From the NCBI GenBank assembly GCA_009760885.1, contig CM019703.1, positions 12,019,459 through 12,083,458 on the forward strand: a stretch of 64,000 nucleotides of DNA, read 5' to 3'. Each line of letters starts with the position of its first letter. Within the stretch, counting starts at the first letter, position 1. This DNA comes from Achatina immaculata (Eukaryota > Mollusca > Gastropoda > Stylommatophora > Achatinidae). The translations under genes and the position numbers were made by a program. Below the pieces are notes generated by a model. The model had not been told where the DNA came from and did not search any database. It saw only the letters and a program-made list of their open reading frames with translations. Below, one piece after another: positions 1 through 12,813 of the stretch.

Positions 1-965
1 CTGACTGCCACAAAAGCATCTTATTCGTATATGTATTGTATTCTAGCTGGCCGAACAGGCGTTGGGGCAAACGGCGTAGCGACATTGAGTCGCTATAAGA
101 AGAAAACCAAGTGGTTACCCTGTCTATGCCAGGTGACTCAAATCACACATTCTTTCATATTGTTCTGTATGTAAGATGTCATCTGCGTTTCTTTTGTTTT
201 TGATATTATAATATCGTTTACTTTTAATGTTTTCTAAACTTTAATGCATTTCGTGATATTTATACTGTAGAGCTGTGTGAGAGGATACAACCTCATCTTA
301 ACTGGTCATTTATAATTGGATTGTTATTTCTGTTTTGATCTCATTTCATTCAGATACGTCAGAAAGTTAAAAATATTGTTTCCAGAAGTCACACTTAACA
401 TATTTTGGGATGTTGTACACATTATGTTGTTTAATCGTTCTTCTGGGGTTCAATGAAAACTGACTAGGACAGATTTGATGGCTTGTGTCCTGAGTCATAG
501 AAAACATTTAGTAGAATAATTAATTTTGTTAATACTGATCTTATTTAATGTCACCTCATATCTATCTGATGTTTTCTGGCATTAAGGTCTCTATTACTTT
601 CAGCTGTATTAGGGTATTTGTAACTTCATGCTTCAGAAGTGAAGGTCTGTCCTTACTGATTTAAAAAAAATAATTGATAATTTAATGTTACATATAGATG
701 ACTCTTTAATTTTGTGTACATTTCTTCATCTTCTTTATTATTGCGTATAAAAGAACTGTTTAAAATATGCAGAGTAAAATATTATATTACTTTAAATAAT
801 ACTACAACGTTTTCATCGTGCATACGACATATACATGCATTAATAGAAATCAGAAATAGTTACGACAAGAACTTACAACCTATTGATACAAACAGAAAGA
901 AAACATTTCAGAAAGTCAGATTGTTAATCACATTCTATCTACTGTATGTCTATCTGTCGGTCTAT

Positions 966-1136
<171 letters not shown>

Positions 1137-1707
1137 TCTGACTATCTGTCTGTCCATTCGTTCGGCCGTCCGTCCATCTCTATTAAATATTTCTTTTTAA
1201 TGTTTGCGTATTAATATTTTGTTTTAATTTGATCTTTTCACGCTAATTCGTTCGTCTCTATATAATTGATATTTTTAATAAATTTAGCCAATCTAGTTAA
1301 ACAACAGTTTTGGTGTACAAATTATTCCTTGCACTTTTTTTTAGCTCGTATTTAATAAAAATTAATTGTTGCAAGAGTGGAATTATAAGTTTCGCATCCA
1401 CTGTAATAGTTTTAGTAACTTTAGACACATCTGGATGTCACATTCTATCTCTCATCCTTCGTACTTAATCTTGAACTCACATTTCTTTATCTTATTTATT
1501 ATTGCGTATAAAAGAAATCTTTAAAATATACAGAGTAAAATATTATATTACTTTAAATAATACTACAAAGTTTTCACCGTGCATACGGCATATACATGCA
1601 TTAAGAGAAATCAGAAATAGTTATGACAAGAACTTACTATCTATAGATACGAACAGAAAGAAAACATTTCAGAAAGTCAGATTGTTAATCACATTCTATC
1701 TACTGTA

Positions 1708-1871
<164 letters not shown>

Positions 1872-2325
1872 TCTGTCCATTCGTTCGGCCGTCCGTCCAT
1901 CTCTATTAAATATTTCTTTTTAATGTTTGCGTATTAATATTTTGTTTTAATTTGATCTTTTCACGCTAATTCGTTCGTCTCTATATAATTGATATTTTTA
2001 ATAAATTTAGCCAATCTAGTTAAACAACAGTTTTGGTGTACAAACTATTCCTTGCACTTTTTTAAAACTCGTATTTAATAAAAGTTGATTGTTGCAAGAG
2101 TGTAATTATAAGTTTTGCATCCACTGTAATAGTTTTAGTAACTTTAGACACATCTGGATGTCACATTCTATCTCTCATCCTTCATACTTAACCTTGAACT
2201 CACACGTGTTTACAGTCTCCACTCAGTGCACATCGAAATGGAAATGTATTCAGATTTTCGGTTAAAACAAGCGGCTTGTACTGAATTGTTAACCATGGAA
2301 AAAATTCATTCAACTGAAATTCACA

Positions 2326-2590
2326 GGTAAAAGTAAAATTTCCTTTTCTATGCCATTAAGGCATATTGGAGAATACGGTGTTAGACCCGTACTTCCCATG
2401 ACCTTCGGCACATGAAATTATGATTTCAGTATCATGCTTGACTGCTTTACCTTCCCAGATTTTTCTGGTACCCATTTTTAGAGGCTGGGTGAAACCCGGA
2501 GATTGTTTTGGTGCTGAGACGGAACCTGGTACAACCTGATTAGTAAATCAATCGACTATCCCCTCAGCTAATCAGACGAATAGAAAATAT
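2326..2590 (-). mobile_element. tRNA-derived SINE, unit copy 1
   Basis: The reverse complement matches the SINE at 46088-46390 along its length: the tRNA-like head, the central CTCTAAAAATGGGTACCAG block, the CATGTGCCGA.GGTC block and the TTTTACTTTTACC 3' end. The A-box region in this copy is more worn (a GATTAGCTGAGGGG-like stretch near 2570) than in copy 3. It is non-coding and would depend on a LINE for mobility. Family identification rests on the internal comparison only. Confidence 0.75.
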
Positions 2591-2969
2591 TGATGGTGAT
2601 CAGTGTGTTCATGTGAGTACACTAGCTCACTAGTTTAAACCGAAAGTCTGAGCACTCTTACATTTCGATGTGCACTGAATTTCTTGACAGTTTATGACAC
2701 AATCTACACTATTGGAACTAGGACAGAGAAAATAAATTTAATTGTAGCAGAGATTTAATAGCGTTTAATTTTTTTTAACAACAATGAAAATTCTTAAAAT
2801 GAAGCAATCAAATTTTACCGCCTAAGACTAAGAAAACGGAAAGAAATGTAATAGTCAAATCTGTCTATCTCTCTGTCTGTTTGTCTATCTGATATGAAAT
2901 GGAGGGGCCAGGGCGGCTGCGCGCGAGAGGATCTACGTATTGTGTGTGTGACTACTATGTATTATCTGT

Positions 2970-3117
2970 CATGTGACGTATCTTAATCAGGTCACCCGCA
3001 GCAGCCGAGCCTCACTACCACTACGTTTCACTCACATCAGTGAACAGAATAAACTCAGGATCGTCTTGTCAGAGATCATCAGTTTATTATATGAACTAGA
3101 TCACCCAGATGGTGAGT
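2970..3117 (+). other. exon-like segment ending in splice-donor motif, copy 1
   Basis: A stretch conserved in all three units, open in one frame from about 2973 and containing a peptide ELDHPDGESIPGCW. It runs into CAGATG|GTGAGT, a consensus 5' splice site at 3111/3112. A GC-rich stretch and a CRE-like TGACGT precede it (2905-2980). This may be a first exon of a repeated gene or a fossil of one. No downstream exon in matching phase could be proven, so the call is tentative. Confidence 0.3.
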
Positions 3118-3461
3118 CGATTCCAGGATGTTGGCAAGTCGTAGTGATGACATTGTAACATGCGAGCCAGCAATAGAGGAAATAACTAAATAACAAGGGC
3201 GTCAATATAAATGAAAAACTAAAATAATACTAGGGGAGATGAACAAAGAAATAGAAGAAAGACAATGAATAAAAACGTCTTATCTTAGAGAGACACGGAG
3301 AAACAAACGTTTTATTTAACACAGTCGCTAATGTCCTTACACTAGCGTATACAAACGCTCTCAGAGTCTGTCCCCTACCAACATCATATTTCACCCTTTT
3401 ACATCCCACAACCGCTCCTTTCTCCGATCATTAGCAGACAGAATACTTCAGACTTACTTAA

Positions 3462-4939
3462 AAGGGATGGCGACTGCAGCAAAACTGGTTCAAATAATAA
3501 AGGTAGATAGAGGAGTATAGTGCAGTTTTACAAGGTGGCAGAGGGAGTGAGTAAGTAAGAAAAAACAAATAGAAAGTATGAGAGTAAGATGAGAATGTAT
3601 AAATGAAAAACATACAACATCCAGTATATTTTGGCGTGAGCCCTTTTCCATGATTAGTTACACAAAGAAAACAAAACATATAACTAAACGAGAAACGTAT
3701 CTTAGTAGTAGCCGTCATAAGTAGAAAACACAAGAATGCGTGTCCCATAGATGAAGCATGGAGGCCACAAGGACGGAGGGGGGAGGGGGGGCACAAAGGA
3801 TAGCAGATGTAGCCAATCGAAAAGAAAAGGCAAAGAAAGAGAGAGAGAAACAGGTGGGGGATGGGGGAGGGCAGTAGACACATGCAAGACGCTAGAGAAG
3901 CGAGTTTCATGGGGGAGGGGAGGGGAAGAGGAGAGATAACGAAGAACAGAAGGGGTCATAAAGACATGTAGGTCGCTGGAGACGCAACACGTGGTGGGAC
4001 AGGGAGGCAGGGAGATTATGTGAAACTGGTGAATAGGACAAAACTCGGAGGAGCAATAAACATAGAACAGCGAGTTATTTTCAATTCTGGCTGTCTCTTC
4101 AGCTTCATTTAACTTCTTTAGTTTTCCACTTTTTTTCTGAGATTTATACTCTACTTTCTTGTTTCTTTCTCCTAGCTTCCATCCCCACTGGCAACTTCTC
4201 TTCTTCTATTGCGCACGATAGCTGTTTATTGCCCTCTGGGTCTCGTCCTATTCACCAGTTTCACATTATCTCGTATCTCCATGCTTCCCTGCTCCACCAC
4301 GTTTTGCGTTGTAAGATATTGTTAGAAATTATTTTAATATGTGTTAAAAATGATCTGTAATTACAATGTATTTTTGTTTGTGCATACGTCTGTGTGTGTA
4401 TGTGTGCGTGAGAGCTATTTTATTTGGTTAATTACTTCGTTTCTTTCACTTTGAATGTGATAGTTAAATCTTACACTCTTTTGATATGTTGTTTCCTAAT
4501 TTAATTTGTATATTTGTATTAAATCGAGTGTGTGGGAAGAATGAAAGATGGAATAATGAAGTGCAAAATGTATGGCGGGACTGTGTGTCCAAATCTTTAA
4601 CCTTTAAAAATAAAGATTATTCATTCATTCATTCATTCACTCATTCCCCAACGGCCTACAGGTGTTTATGGCCTCTTCTGTTCTTCATTATCTCTCCGCT
4701 TCCCCTCAATCCCCCGACACCTGCTTCTCCAACATCTTACGGGTGTCTACTGCCATACACCCCTCTCCCCCCCCCCCTCGCCCACCTGTTTCTTTCTTCC
4801 CTCTTCTTTTCGATTGGCTTCATCTGCCATCCTTTGTGACTCCCCACCCCCCCACCTCGGTGCTCTCTATGCCTCATCTATGAGGCACGCATTCTTGTGT
4901 TTTCCACTTTTGGAGGATGCCAATAGGGTAAGTTTCTCA
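3462..4939. mobile_element. 5'-truncated head-to-head Penelope-like pair, unit copy 1
   Basis: Positions 3462 to about 4065 are the minus-strand 3' region of a PLE: they begin with AAAGGGATGGCGACTGCAG and contain the same 3'UTR landmarks as the PLE at 48666-49300. From about 4065 the same family reads on the plus strand (AACAGCG.GTTATTTTC.ATTCTGGCTGTCTC, compare 52890-52960). The two arms are inverted and joined at their 5' ends. The whole is bracketed by TTCAGACTTACTTAA (3447-3461) and TTCAGGTTTACTTAA (4940-4954), a 15-bp target-site duplication with two mismatches. The plus arm stops about 270 bases short of the 3' end present in the minus arm. No open reading frame survives. Confidence 0.75.
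4312..4645 (+). mobile_element. LINE 3' end nested in the PLE arm, copy 1
   Basis: Interrupts the plus PLE arm between TTTTGCGTT and CCAACGGCCTACAGG, sequences that are adjacent in the opposite arm. It ends in a stretch like CCTTTAAAAATAAAGATT followed by (ATTC)n, containing a polyadenylation signal. Equivalent 3' ends occur at 9370-9700, 58500-58590 and 61983-62050. This is a 5'-truncated LINE (clade not determined) with a tetranucleotide tail. Confidence 0.6.
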
Positions 4940-5022
4940 TTCAGGTTTACTTAACAATTCTGAGATAAAAGATTACTTCTAAAGTATAAAAATCTTCTCT
5001 TAACTTAGATATATAACGTAGC

Positions 5023-5253
5023 TTTTGCCGAGACGCCGAGTGCTTCAACATAGACAACGCAAAGTTAATCTACAACGAAGAAGACGTGTAAGGCGGTCAA
5101 TACAACCCTTCAGGAACGCTGATCATCACTGCCAGTTGGCTGACTGCCACAAAAGTATCTTATTCGTACATGTATTGTATTCTAGCTAGCCCAGCAGGAG
5201 TTGGGGCAAACGGCGTGGCGACATTGAGTCGCTATAAGAAGAAAACCAAGTGA
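5023..5253 (+). pseudogene. coding-like cassette, copy 1 end / copy 2 start
   Basis: One frame reads FCRDAECFNIDNAKLI, then a single TAA within EEDV*GGQY, then LIITASWLTATKVSYSY and GVGANGVATLSRYKKKTK, ending at TGA 5251-5253. The same frame is preserved in the units at 10056 and 14471; the last has no stop at the variable position. Protein family not recognised. A possible splice acceptor (ACGTAG) precedes it. It could be a repeated exon or an element ORF remnant. Confidence 0.35.
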
Positions 5254-5264
5254 TTACCCAGTCA

Positions 5265-5390
5265 CAGCTAAGCGACTTATATCACACATTATAAGTCCTT
5301 ACAGGCGACTCATACCACACATTAAATTCCTTTCAGGCGACTCGACTCATCTCACACATTACAACTCTTTACAGGCGACTCATGTCATGC
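5265..5390. repeat. 33-bp minisatellite, short version
   Basis: About four degraded copies of ACAGGCGACTCATAT / CACACATTACAACTCCTT (33 bases together). The same array is longer at 10300-10445 and 14725-14945 and is missing after position 130. Confidence 0.75.
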
Positions 5391-6250
5391 TAATTAATTT
5401 TGATCATTTTGTTATCTTGTTTCTAGAAACTTCTTTCATACTGTTCTGTATGTAAGGTGTCATCTGCATTTCTTTAGTTTTTGATATTATAATATCTTTT
5501 ACTTTTAATGTTTTCTAAACTGTAATGCATTTCGTGATATTTATACTGTAGAACTATGTGAGAGGATACAACCTCATCTTACCTGCTCGTTTATCTCTTG
5601 GATTGTTATATCTGTTTCGATCTCATTTCATTAAGATACGTAGGACATTTAAAAATATTGTTGCGAGAATTCACACTTAACATATTTTGGAATGTTTTAC
5701 ACATTATGTTGTTTAATCTTTCTTCTGGAGCTCAATGAAAACTGACTAGGACAGATTTGATGGCTTGTGTCCTGAGTCATAGAAAACATTTAATAGAATA
5801 TTTAATTTTGTTAATACTGATCTTATTTAATGTCACACTCATATCTATCTGATGTTTTCTGGCATTAATGTCTCTATTACTCTCAGTTGTATTAGGGTAT
5901 TTGTAACTTCATGCTTCAGAAGTGAAGGTCTGTTCTTACTGATTAAAAAAATATAATTGATAATTTAATGTCACATATAGATGCCTCTTAAATTTTGTGT
6001 ACATTTCTTCATCTTATTTATTATTGCGTATAAAAGAACTGTCTGAAATATACAGAGTAAAATATTATATTACTTTAAATAATGCTACTATGTTTTCATA
6101 GTGCATACGACATATATATGCATTAATAGAAATCAGAAATAGTTACGACAAGAACTTACTATCTTTTGATAGAAATAGAAAAAAGACATTTCAGAAAGTC
6201 AAATTGTTAATCACTTTCTATCTACTGTGTGTCTATGTGTCTGTCTGTCC

Positions 6251-6440
<190 letters not shown>

Positions 6441-6875
6441 TTTGTCTGTCTGTCTGTCTATCTGTCTGTCCGTTCGTCCGACTGTCCGTCCAGGCGTCCA
6501 TCAATCTCTATTAAATATTTCTTTTTACTGTTTGCGTATTAAATATTTTGTTTTAATTTGATCTTTTCAAGCTAATTCGTTCGTCTCTATATATTTGGTA
6601 ATTTTAATAAATTTAACAAATCTAATTAAACAACAGTTTTGGTGTACAAATTACTCCTTGCACTTTTTTTAAAGTTCGTATTTAATAAAAATTGATTGTT
6701 GCAAGGTTGGAATTATAAGTTTTCCCTGCACTGTATCATTTTTAGTAACTTTAGACACATCTGGATGTCACATTGTATCTCTCATCCTTCATACTTAACC
6801 TTGAACTCACACGTGCTTACAGTCTCCGCACATCGAAATTGAAACGTATTCAGATTTTCGGTTAAAACAAGCGGC

Positions 6876-7120
6876 TAAAATTTCGTTTTCCATGCCATTA
6901 AGGCATATTGGAGAATATGGTGTTAGACCTGTATTTCCCATGACCTTCGGCACATGAAATTATGATTTCAGTATCATGCTTGACTGCTTTACCTTCCCAG
7001 ATTTCTCTGGTACCCACTTTTAGAGGCTGGGTGAAACCCGAGGATTATTTTTGTGCTGAGACGGAACCTGGTACAACCTGATTAGTAAACCGAATGCCTA
7101 ACCACTCAGCTAACCTGACG
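6876..7120 (-). mobile_element. tRNA-derived SINE, unit copy 2
   Basis: Reverse complement reads a good A-box-like stretch (TTAGCTGAGTGGTTAGGC), then the TAAAAGTGGGTACCAGAG block and the CATGTGCCGAAGGTC block, ending near 6876. Same family as 46088-46390. Confidence 0.75.
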
Positions 7121-7164
7121 AATAGAAAATATTGATGGTGATCAGTGTGTTCATGTGAGTACAC

Positions 7165-7432
7165 TACGAAGTGGGGTAACCAGGACCGGGTGGCAAACCT
7201 CTAGAAGACTTGTTACTGTCACTGTCACTGTGACTGCAAATGATCAGCTTCATCAATATCGCGTTGAAGAACTGATCCGCTGAAATCGTTGCATCCAACA
7301 AGAAGAGACTGCTGTAACATTAGGAATTTCTAAGCAGAGAGTGGGACACATTATTGCTAAAAGTTCTGCACTCGTTTATGAATTTTAATTTTCTTTTTCC
7401 GAGGATCAGAATTCAGTAACAGCTCACTGGTT
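7165..7432 (+). mobile_element. Tc1/mariner-like HTH fragment in unit copy 2
   Basis: Positions around 7297-7363 translate to QEETAVTLGISKQRVGHIIA, the pattern of a helix-turn-helix of Tc1/mariner transposases. Upstream frames contain stops. The segment is present at the same place in copy 3 (12190-12450) and absent from copy 1, where GAGTACACTA runs directly into GCTCACT. No catalytic domain is present, so it is a fragment. Confidence 0.4.
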
Positions 7433-7473
7433 TAAACCGAAAGTCTGAGCACTCTTCCATTTCGATGTGCAGT

Positions 7474-7668
7474 GTGTGTGGTCTGTACGCATCTGTGTTT
7501 TCAAGGTTAAATAAGAAGGAGGGGAGATATCATGTGGCTGTACAGAACCGGTTTTAGCCACATATGTCTAACGTTGCTAAAAATATTACAGTGGACGCAA
7601 AAAACTTATCAGACCACCCTTGTTATATACATTTCTCTCTCAACATCGGTATAAAAACTGAATTTCTT
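7474..7668. other. ~195-base segment private to copy 2
   Basis: Inserted relative to copies 1 and 3, where GATGTGCA(C/G)TG joins GAATTTCTTGACAG directly. It includes ACAGTGGACGCAAAAAAC and CAGACCACCC, reminiscent of Tc1-type terminal sequences, but no clear inverted repeat or target duplication was found. Confidence 0.45.
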
Positions 7669-7959
7669 GACAGTTTATGTCACAATCTACACCATTAGAA
7701 CAAGAAGAGAGAAAATAAATTTTAATTGTAGCAGGGATTTAATAGCGTTCAATTGTTTTTTAACAACAATGAAAATTCTTAAAATGAAGCAATCAAATCT
7801 TACCAACTAAGATTAATAAAACGGAAAGAAATAACATATATTTAATATTCAAATCTATCTATTTCTCTGTCTGTTTGTCTGTCTGAGATGAAAAGGAGGG
7901 GCCAGGGCCGCTGCATGCGAGAGTATCTACGTATTGTATGTGACTAATATGTATTATCT

Positions 7960-8109
7960 GTCATGTGACGTATCTTAATCAGGTCACCCGCAACAGCTGA
8001 GCCTCACTACCACTTCGCTTCACTCACATCAGTGAACAAAATAAACGCAGGATCCTAATGTCAGAGACCATCAGTTTATTATGTGAACTAGATCACCCAG
8101 ATGGTGAGT
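7960..8109 (+). other. exon-like segment with donor motif, copy 2
   Basis: Equivalent of 2970-3117, with the same ELDHPDGESIPGCWQIV frame and GATG|GTGAGT at 8103/8104. The donor is preserved despite nearby substitutions. Confidence 0.3.
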
Positions 8110-8448
8110 CGATTCCAGGATGTTGGCAAATCGTAGAAACAAACGTTTTATTTAAAACAGTCGCTAATGCCATTACATTAGCGTATACAAACGCTCTCAG
8201 AGTCAGTCCCTTACCAACATCATGTTTCACCCTTTTACATCCCACAACCGCCCCTTTCCCCGATCATTAGCAGACAGAATACTTCAGACTTACTTAAAAG
8301 GGATGGCGACTGCAGCAAAACTGGTTCAAATAATAAAGGTAGATAGAGGAGTATGGTGCAGTTTTACAAGGTGGCAGAGGTAGTAAGTGAGAAAAAAACA
8401 AATAGAAAGTATGAGAGTAAGATGAGAATGCATAAATGAAAAACATAC

Positions 8449-8654
8449 TACTTCTTCTTCTTCTTCGTTCACTTCTACCACCAAAAACCGCACTGTGATC
8501 CTACTGAATTCACACCTGTGGTCCTCGTTAGGTCCCGTGGTCCCCTGTGTGGTCCAAAATAGACCACACGAGATCCACGAAAGGTCCACAAGGGGTTCAG
8601 AGTATCACAGTGCTTTAGCCTGTATTCTTGGTGGGTCTCGGAAGCGGGATTGCG
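8449..8654 (-). mobile_element. 206-base TSD-flanked insertion with (GAA)n tail
   Basis: Bracketed by the 12-base direct repeat TGAAAAACATAC (8437-8448 and 8655-8666). Copies 1 and 3 have a single copy of that motif and no insert. On the minus strand it ends in AACGAAGAAGAAGAAG, a simple 3' tail typical of target-primed retrotransposition. No coding frame and no obvious tRNA head were seen, so it may be a SINE or a truncated LINE 3' end. Confidence 0.7.
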
Positions 8655-9369
8655 TGAAAAACATACAACATCCAGTATATTTCGGTGTGAGCCCTTTTCC
8701 AGGATTGCATACACAAAGAAGACAAAACATATAACTAAACGAGAAACTTATCTAAGTGATAGCCTCCAAAAGTAGAAAACACAAGAATGCGTGTCCCATA
8801 GACGAAGCATAGAGGCCACAAGGGCGGGAGTGGGCACAAAGGATAGCAGATGTAGCCAATCGAAAAGAAAAGACAAAGAAAGAGAAAGAGAAACAGGTGG
8901 TGGGGGGGGGGGAGGACGAAGGGTAATAGACACCTGTAAGACGCTAGAGAAGCGGGTTTCATGGTGGAGGGAAGAGAAAGCGGAGAGTTAACGAAGAACA
9001 GAAGGGGTCATAAACACATGTAGGCCGCTGGAGACGCAAAACGTGGTGGGACATGGAGGCAGGGAGATTACGTTAAACTGGTGAATAGGACAAAACTCGG
9101 AGGGCTAATAAACACCTATAGAACAGCGCCTTATTTTCCATTCTGGCTGTCTCTTCAGCTTCATTTAACTTCTTTAGTTTTCCACTTTTTTCTGAAATGT
9201 ATACTCTACTTTCTTGTTTGTTTCTCCTAGCTTCCATCCCTACCGCCAACTTCTCTTCTTCTATTGCGCCCGATAGCTGTTTATTTCCCTCCGGGTGTTG
9301 TCCTATTCACCAGTTTCACATTATCTCGTATCTCCATGCTTCCCTGCCCTACCACGTTTTGTGTTGTTC

Positions 9370-9700
9370 GATACTGTTAGAACTTATTTAAAAGTTTTTT
9401 ATAAAGATCTGTATTTACAATGCATTTTTGTTTGTGTATAAGTCTGTTTGAGTATGTGTGCGTGAGAGCTATTTTGTTAGGTTAATTACTTCTTTTGTTT
9501 TACTTTGAATGTGATAGTTAAATCTTACACTCTTTTGATATGTTTTTTCCTAATTTAATTTGTATATTTGTATTAAATCGAGTGTGTGGGAAGAATGAAA
9601 GATGGAATGACGAAGGCCAGAATGTAAGACGGGCCTGTGTGCCCAATACTTTACCCTTTAAAAATAAAGATTATTCATTCATTCATTCATTCATTCATTC
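9370..9700 (+). mobile_element. LINE 3' end nested in the PLE arm, copy 2
   Basis: Equivalent of 4312-4645, ending GGGCCTGTGTGCCCAATAC, an AATAAAG signal and (ATTC)n. Missing from copy 3, where a larger deletion removed it together with flanking PLE sequence near 14135. Confidence 0.6.
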
Positions 9701-10055
9701 CCCAGCGGCCTACAGGTGTTTATGACCCATTCTGTTCTTCATTATCTCTCCACTTTCCCTCCCTCAACCCGACACCTGCTTCTCCAGCGTCTTACAGCTT
9801 TATATGCACTTCACCCCTTTTCCCCTACCTGTTTCTTTTTTCCCTCTTCTTTTCGATTGGCTTCATCTGCTATCTTTTGTGCGCCCCATCCCGTGCTCTC
9901 TATGACTCATCTATGAGACACGCATTCTTGTGTTTTCCACTGTTGGAGGATGCCACTAGGATAAGTTTTTTATTCAGGTTTACTTAACAATTCTGAGATA
10001 AAAGATTACTTCTAAAGTATAAAAATCTGCTCTTAACTTAGATATATAACGTAGC

Positions 10056-10291
10056 TTTTGCCGAGACGCCGAGTGCTTCAACATAGACAGCGCAAAGTTA
10101 ATCTACAACGAAGAAGACGTATAAGGCGGTCAATACAACCGTTCGGGAACGCTGATCATCACTGTCAGTTGGCTGACTGCCACAAAAGTATCTTATTCGT
10201 ATATGTATTGTATTCTAGCTGGCCGAACAGGCGTTGGGGCAAACGGCGTAGCGACATTGAGTCGCTATAAGAAGAAAACCAAGTGGTTACC
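10056..10291 (+). pseudogene. coding-like cassette, copy 2 end / copy 3 start
   Basis: Same frame as 5023-5253 with TAA at the same variable codon (GTATAA), then SGTLIITVSWLTATKVSYSY and a shared KKKTKW end. Family unknown. Confidence 0.35.
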
Positions 10292-10299
10292 CTGTCTAA

Positions 10300-10445
10300 G
10301 CCAGGCGATTCATATCACACATTACAACTCCTTACAGGCGACTCATACCACACATTAAATTTTTTTCAGGCGACTCATCTCACACATTGCAAATCCTTAC
10401 AGGCACTCAAATCACACACTATAACTCCTTACAGGCGACTCATAT
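10300..10445. repeat. 33-bp minisatellite
   Basis: About four to five units of the CGACTCATATCACACATTAC family, intermediate in length between 5265-5390 and 14725-14945. Confidence 0.75.
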
Positions 10446-11285
10446 CATACTAATTTTGATCATTTTGTTATTTGGCTTCTGTAAACTTCTTTCATATTGT
10501 TCTGTATGTAAGATGTCATCTGCATTTCTTTAGTTTGTGATATTATAATATCTTTTACTTTTAATGTTTTCTAAACTTTAATGCATTTCGTGATATTTAT
10601 ACTGTAGAACTATGTGAGAGGATACAACCTCATCTTACCTGGTCGTTTATCTCATGAATTGTTATTTCTGTTTTGATCTCATTTCATTCAGATACGTCAG
10701 AACGTTAAAAATATTGTTTCGAGAAGTCACACTTAACATATTTTGGGATGTTGTACACATTATGTTGTTTAATCTTTCTTCTGGAGTTCAATGAAAACAG
10801 ACTAGGACAGATTTGATGGCTTGTGTCCTGAGTCATAGAAAACATTTAGTAGAATAATTAATTTTGCTAATACTGATCTTATTTAATGTCACCTCATATC
10901 AATCTGATGTTTTCTGGCATTAATGTCTCTATTACTTTCAGTTGTATTAGGGTATTTGTAACTTCATGCTTCAGAACTGAAGGTCTGTCCTTACTGATTA
11001 AAAAAAAAATAATTGATAATTTAATGTCACATATAGATGCCTCTTAAATTTTGTGTACATTTCTTCATCTTATTTATTATTGCGTATAATAGAACTGTTT
11101 AAAATATACAGAGTAAAATATTATATTACTTTAAATAATACTACAAAGTTTTCATCGTGCATACGGCATATACATGCATTAAGAGAAATCAGAAATAGTT
11201 ACGACAAGAACTTACTATCTATAGATACAAACAGAAAGAAAACATTTCAGAAAGTCAGATTGTTAATCACATTCTATCTACTGTA

Positions 11286-11425
<140 letters not shown>

Positions 11426-11905
11426 TGTCTGTCTGTCTGTCTGACTATCTGTCTGTCCATTCGTTCGTCCGTCCGTCCATCTCTATTAAATATTTCTTTT
11501 TAATGTTTGCGTATTAATATTTTGTTTTAATTTGATCTTTTCACGCTATTTCGTTCGTCTCTATATAATTGATATTTTTAATAAATTTAGCCAATCTAGT
11601 TAAACAACAGTTTTGGTGTACAAATTATTCCTTGCACTTTTTTTTAGCTCGTATTTAATAAAAATTGATTGATGCAAGAGTGGAATTATAAGTTTTGCAT
11701 CCACTGTAATAGTTTTAGTAACTTTAGACACATCTGGATGTCAAATTCTATCTCTCATCCTTCTTACTTAACCTTGAACTCACACGTGTTTACAGTCTCC
11801 ACTCAGTGCACATCGAAATGGAAATGTATTCAGATTTTCGGTTAAAACAAGCGGCTTGTACTGAATTGTTAACCATGGAAAAAATTCATGCAACTGAAAT
11901 TCACA

Positions 11906-12145
11906 GGTAAAAGTAAAATTTCCTTTTCTATGCCATTAAGGCATATTGGGGAATACGGTGTTAGACCCGTATTTCCCATGACCTTCGGCACATGAAATTA
12001 TGATTTCAGTATCATGCTTGACTGCTTTACCTTCCCAGATTTCTCTGGTACCCATTTTTAGAGGCTGTGTGAAACCCGGAGATTGTTTTGGTGCTGGTAC
12101 AACCTGATTAGTAAACCGAACGCCTAACCACTCAGCTAACCTGAC
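11906..12145 (-). mobile_element. tRNA-derived SINE, unit copy 3
   Basis: Best preserved of the three unit SINEs on the minus strand. The A-box-like TTAGCTGAGTGGTTAGGCG lies near 12120-12140; the B-box region has lost bases; the AAAAATGGGTACCAGAG block and the TTTTACTTTTACC end follow. Same family as 46088-46390. Confidence 0.78.
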
Positions 12146-12189
12146 GAATAGAAAATATTGATGGTGATCAGTGTGTTCATGTGAGTACA

Positions 12190-12450
12190 CTACGAAGTGG
12201 GGTAATCGGGATCGTGTGGCAAACCTCTAGAAGACTTGTTACTGTCACCCTCACTGTGACTGCAAGTGATCAGCTTCATCAATATCGCGTTGAAGAACTG
12301 ATCCGCTGAAATCGTTGCATCCAACAAGAAGAGACTGCTGTAACATTAGGAATTTCTAAGCAGAGAGTGGGACACATTATTGCTAAATGTTCTGCACCCG
12401 TTTGTGAATTTTAATTTTCTTATTCCGCTGTTAAGAATTCAGTAACAGCT
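12190..12450 (+). mobile_element. Tc1/mariner-like HTH fragment in unit copy 3
   Basis: Orthologue of 7165-7432, with the same QEETAVTLGISKQRVGHIIA stretch. Kept between units, so it was present before copies 2 and 3 separated. Confidence 0.4.
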
Positions 12451-12813
12451 CACTGGTTTAAACCGAAAGTCTCAGCACACTTCCATTTCGATGTGCAGTG
12501 AATTTCTTGACAGTTTATGTCACAATCTACACCATTAGAACTAGGACAGAGAAAATAAATATAAGTGTAGCAGAGATTTAATAGCGTTTAATTTTTTTTT
12601 AACAACAATGAACATTCTTCAAATGAAGCAATCAAATCTTACCGCCTAAGACTAAGAAAACGGAAAGAAATGACAACATATATTTAATATTCAAATCTGT
12701 CTCTCTCTCTCTCTCTGTGTCTGTTTGTCTATCTGATATGAAATGGAGGGGCCAGGGCGTCTGCATGCAAGAGGATCTACGTATTGTGTGTGTGACTACC
12801 ATGTATTATCTGT

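Larger units (their letters stand above)
8298..9972. mobile_element. head-to-head Penelope-like pair, unit copy 2
   Basis: Same inverted pair as 3462-4939. It is flanked by TTCAGACTTACTTAA (8283-8297) and TTCAGGTTTACTTAA (9973-9987). The minus arm starts with AAGGGATGGCGACTGCAG. The plus arm is interrupted by the LINE 3' end at about 9370-9700, and the minus arm by the 206-base insertion at 8449-8654. Confidence 0.75.
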
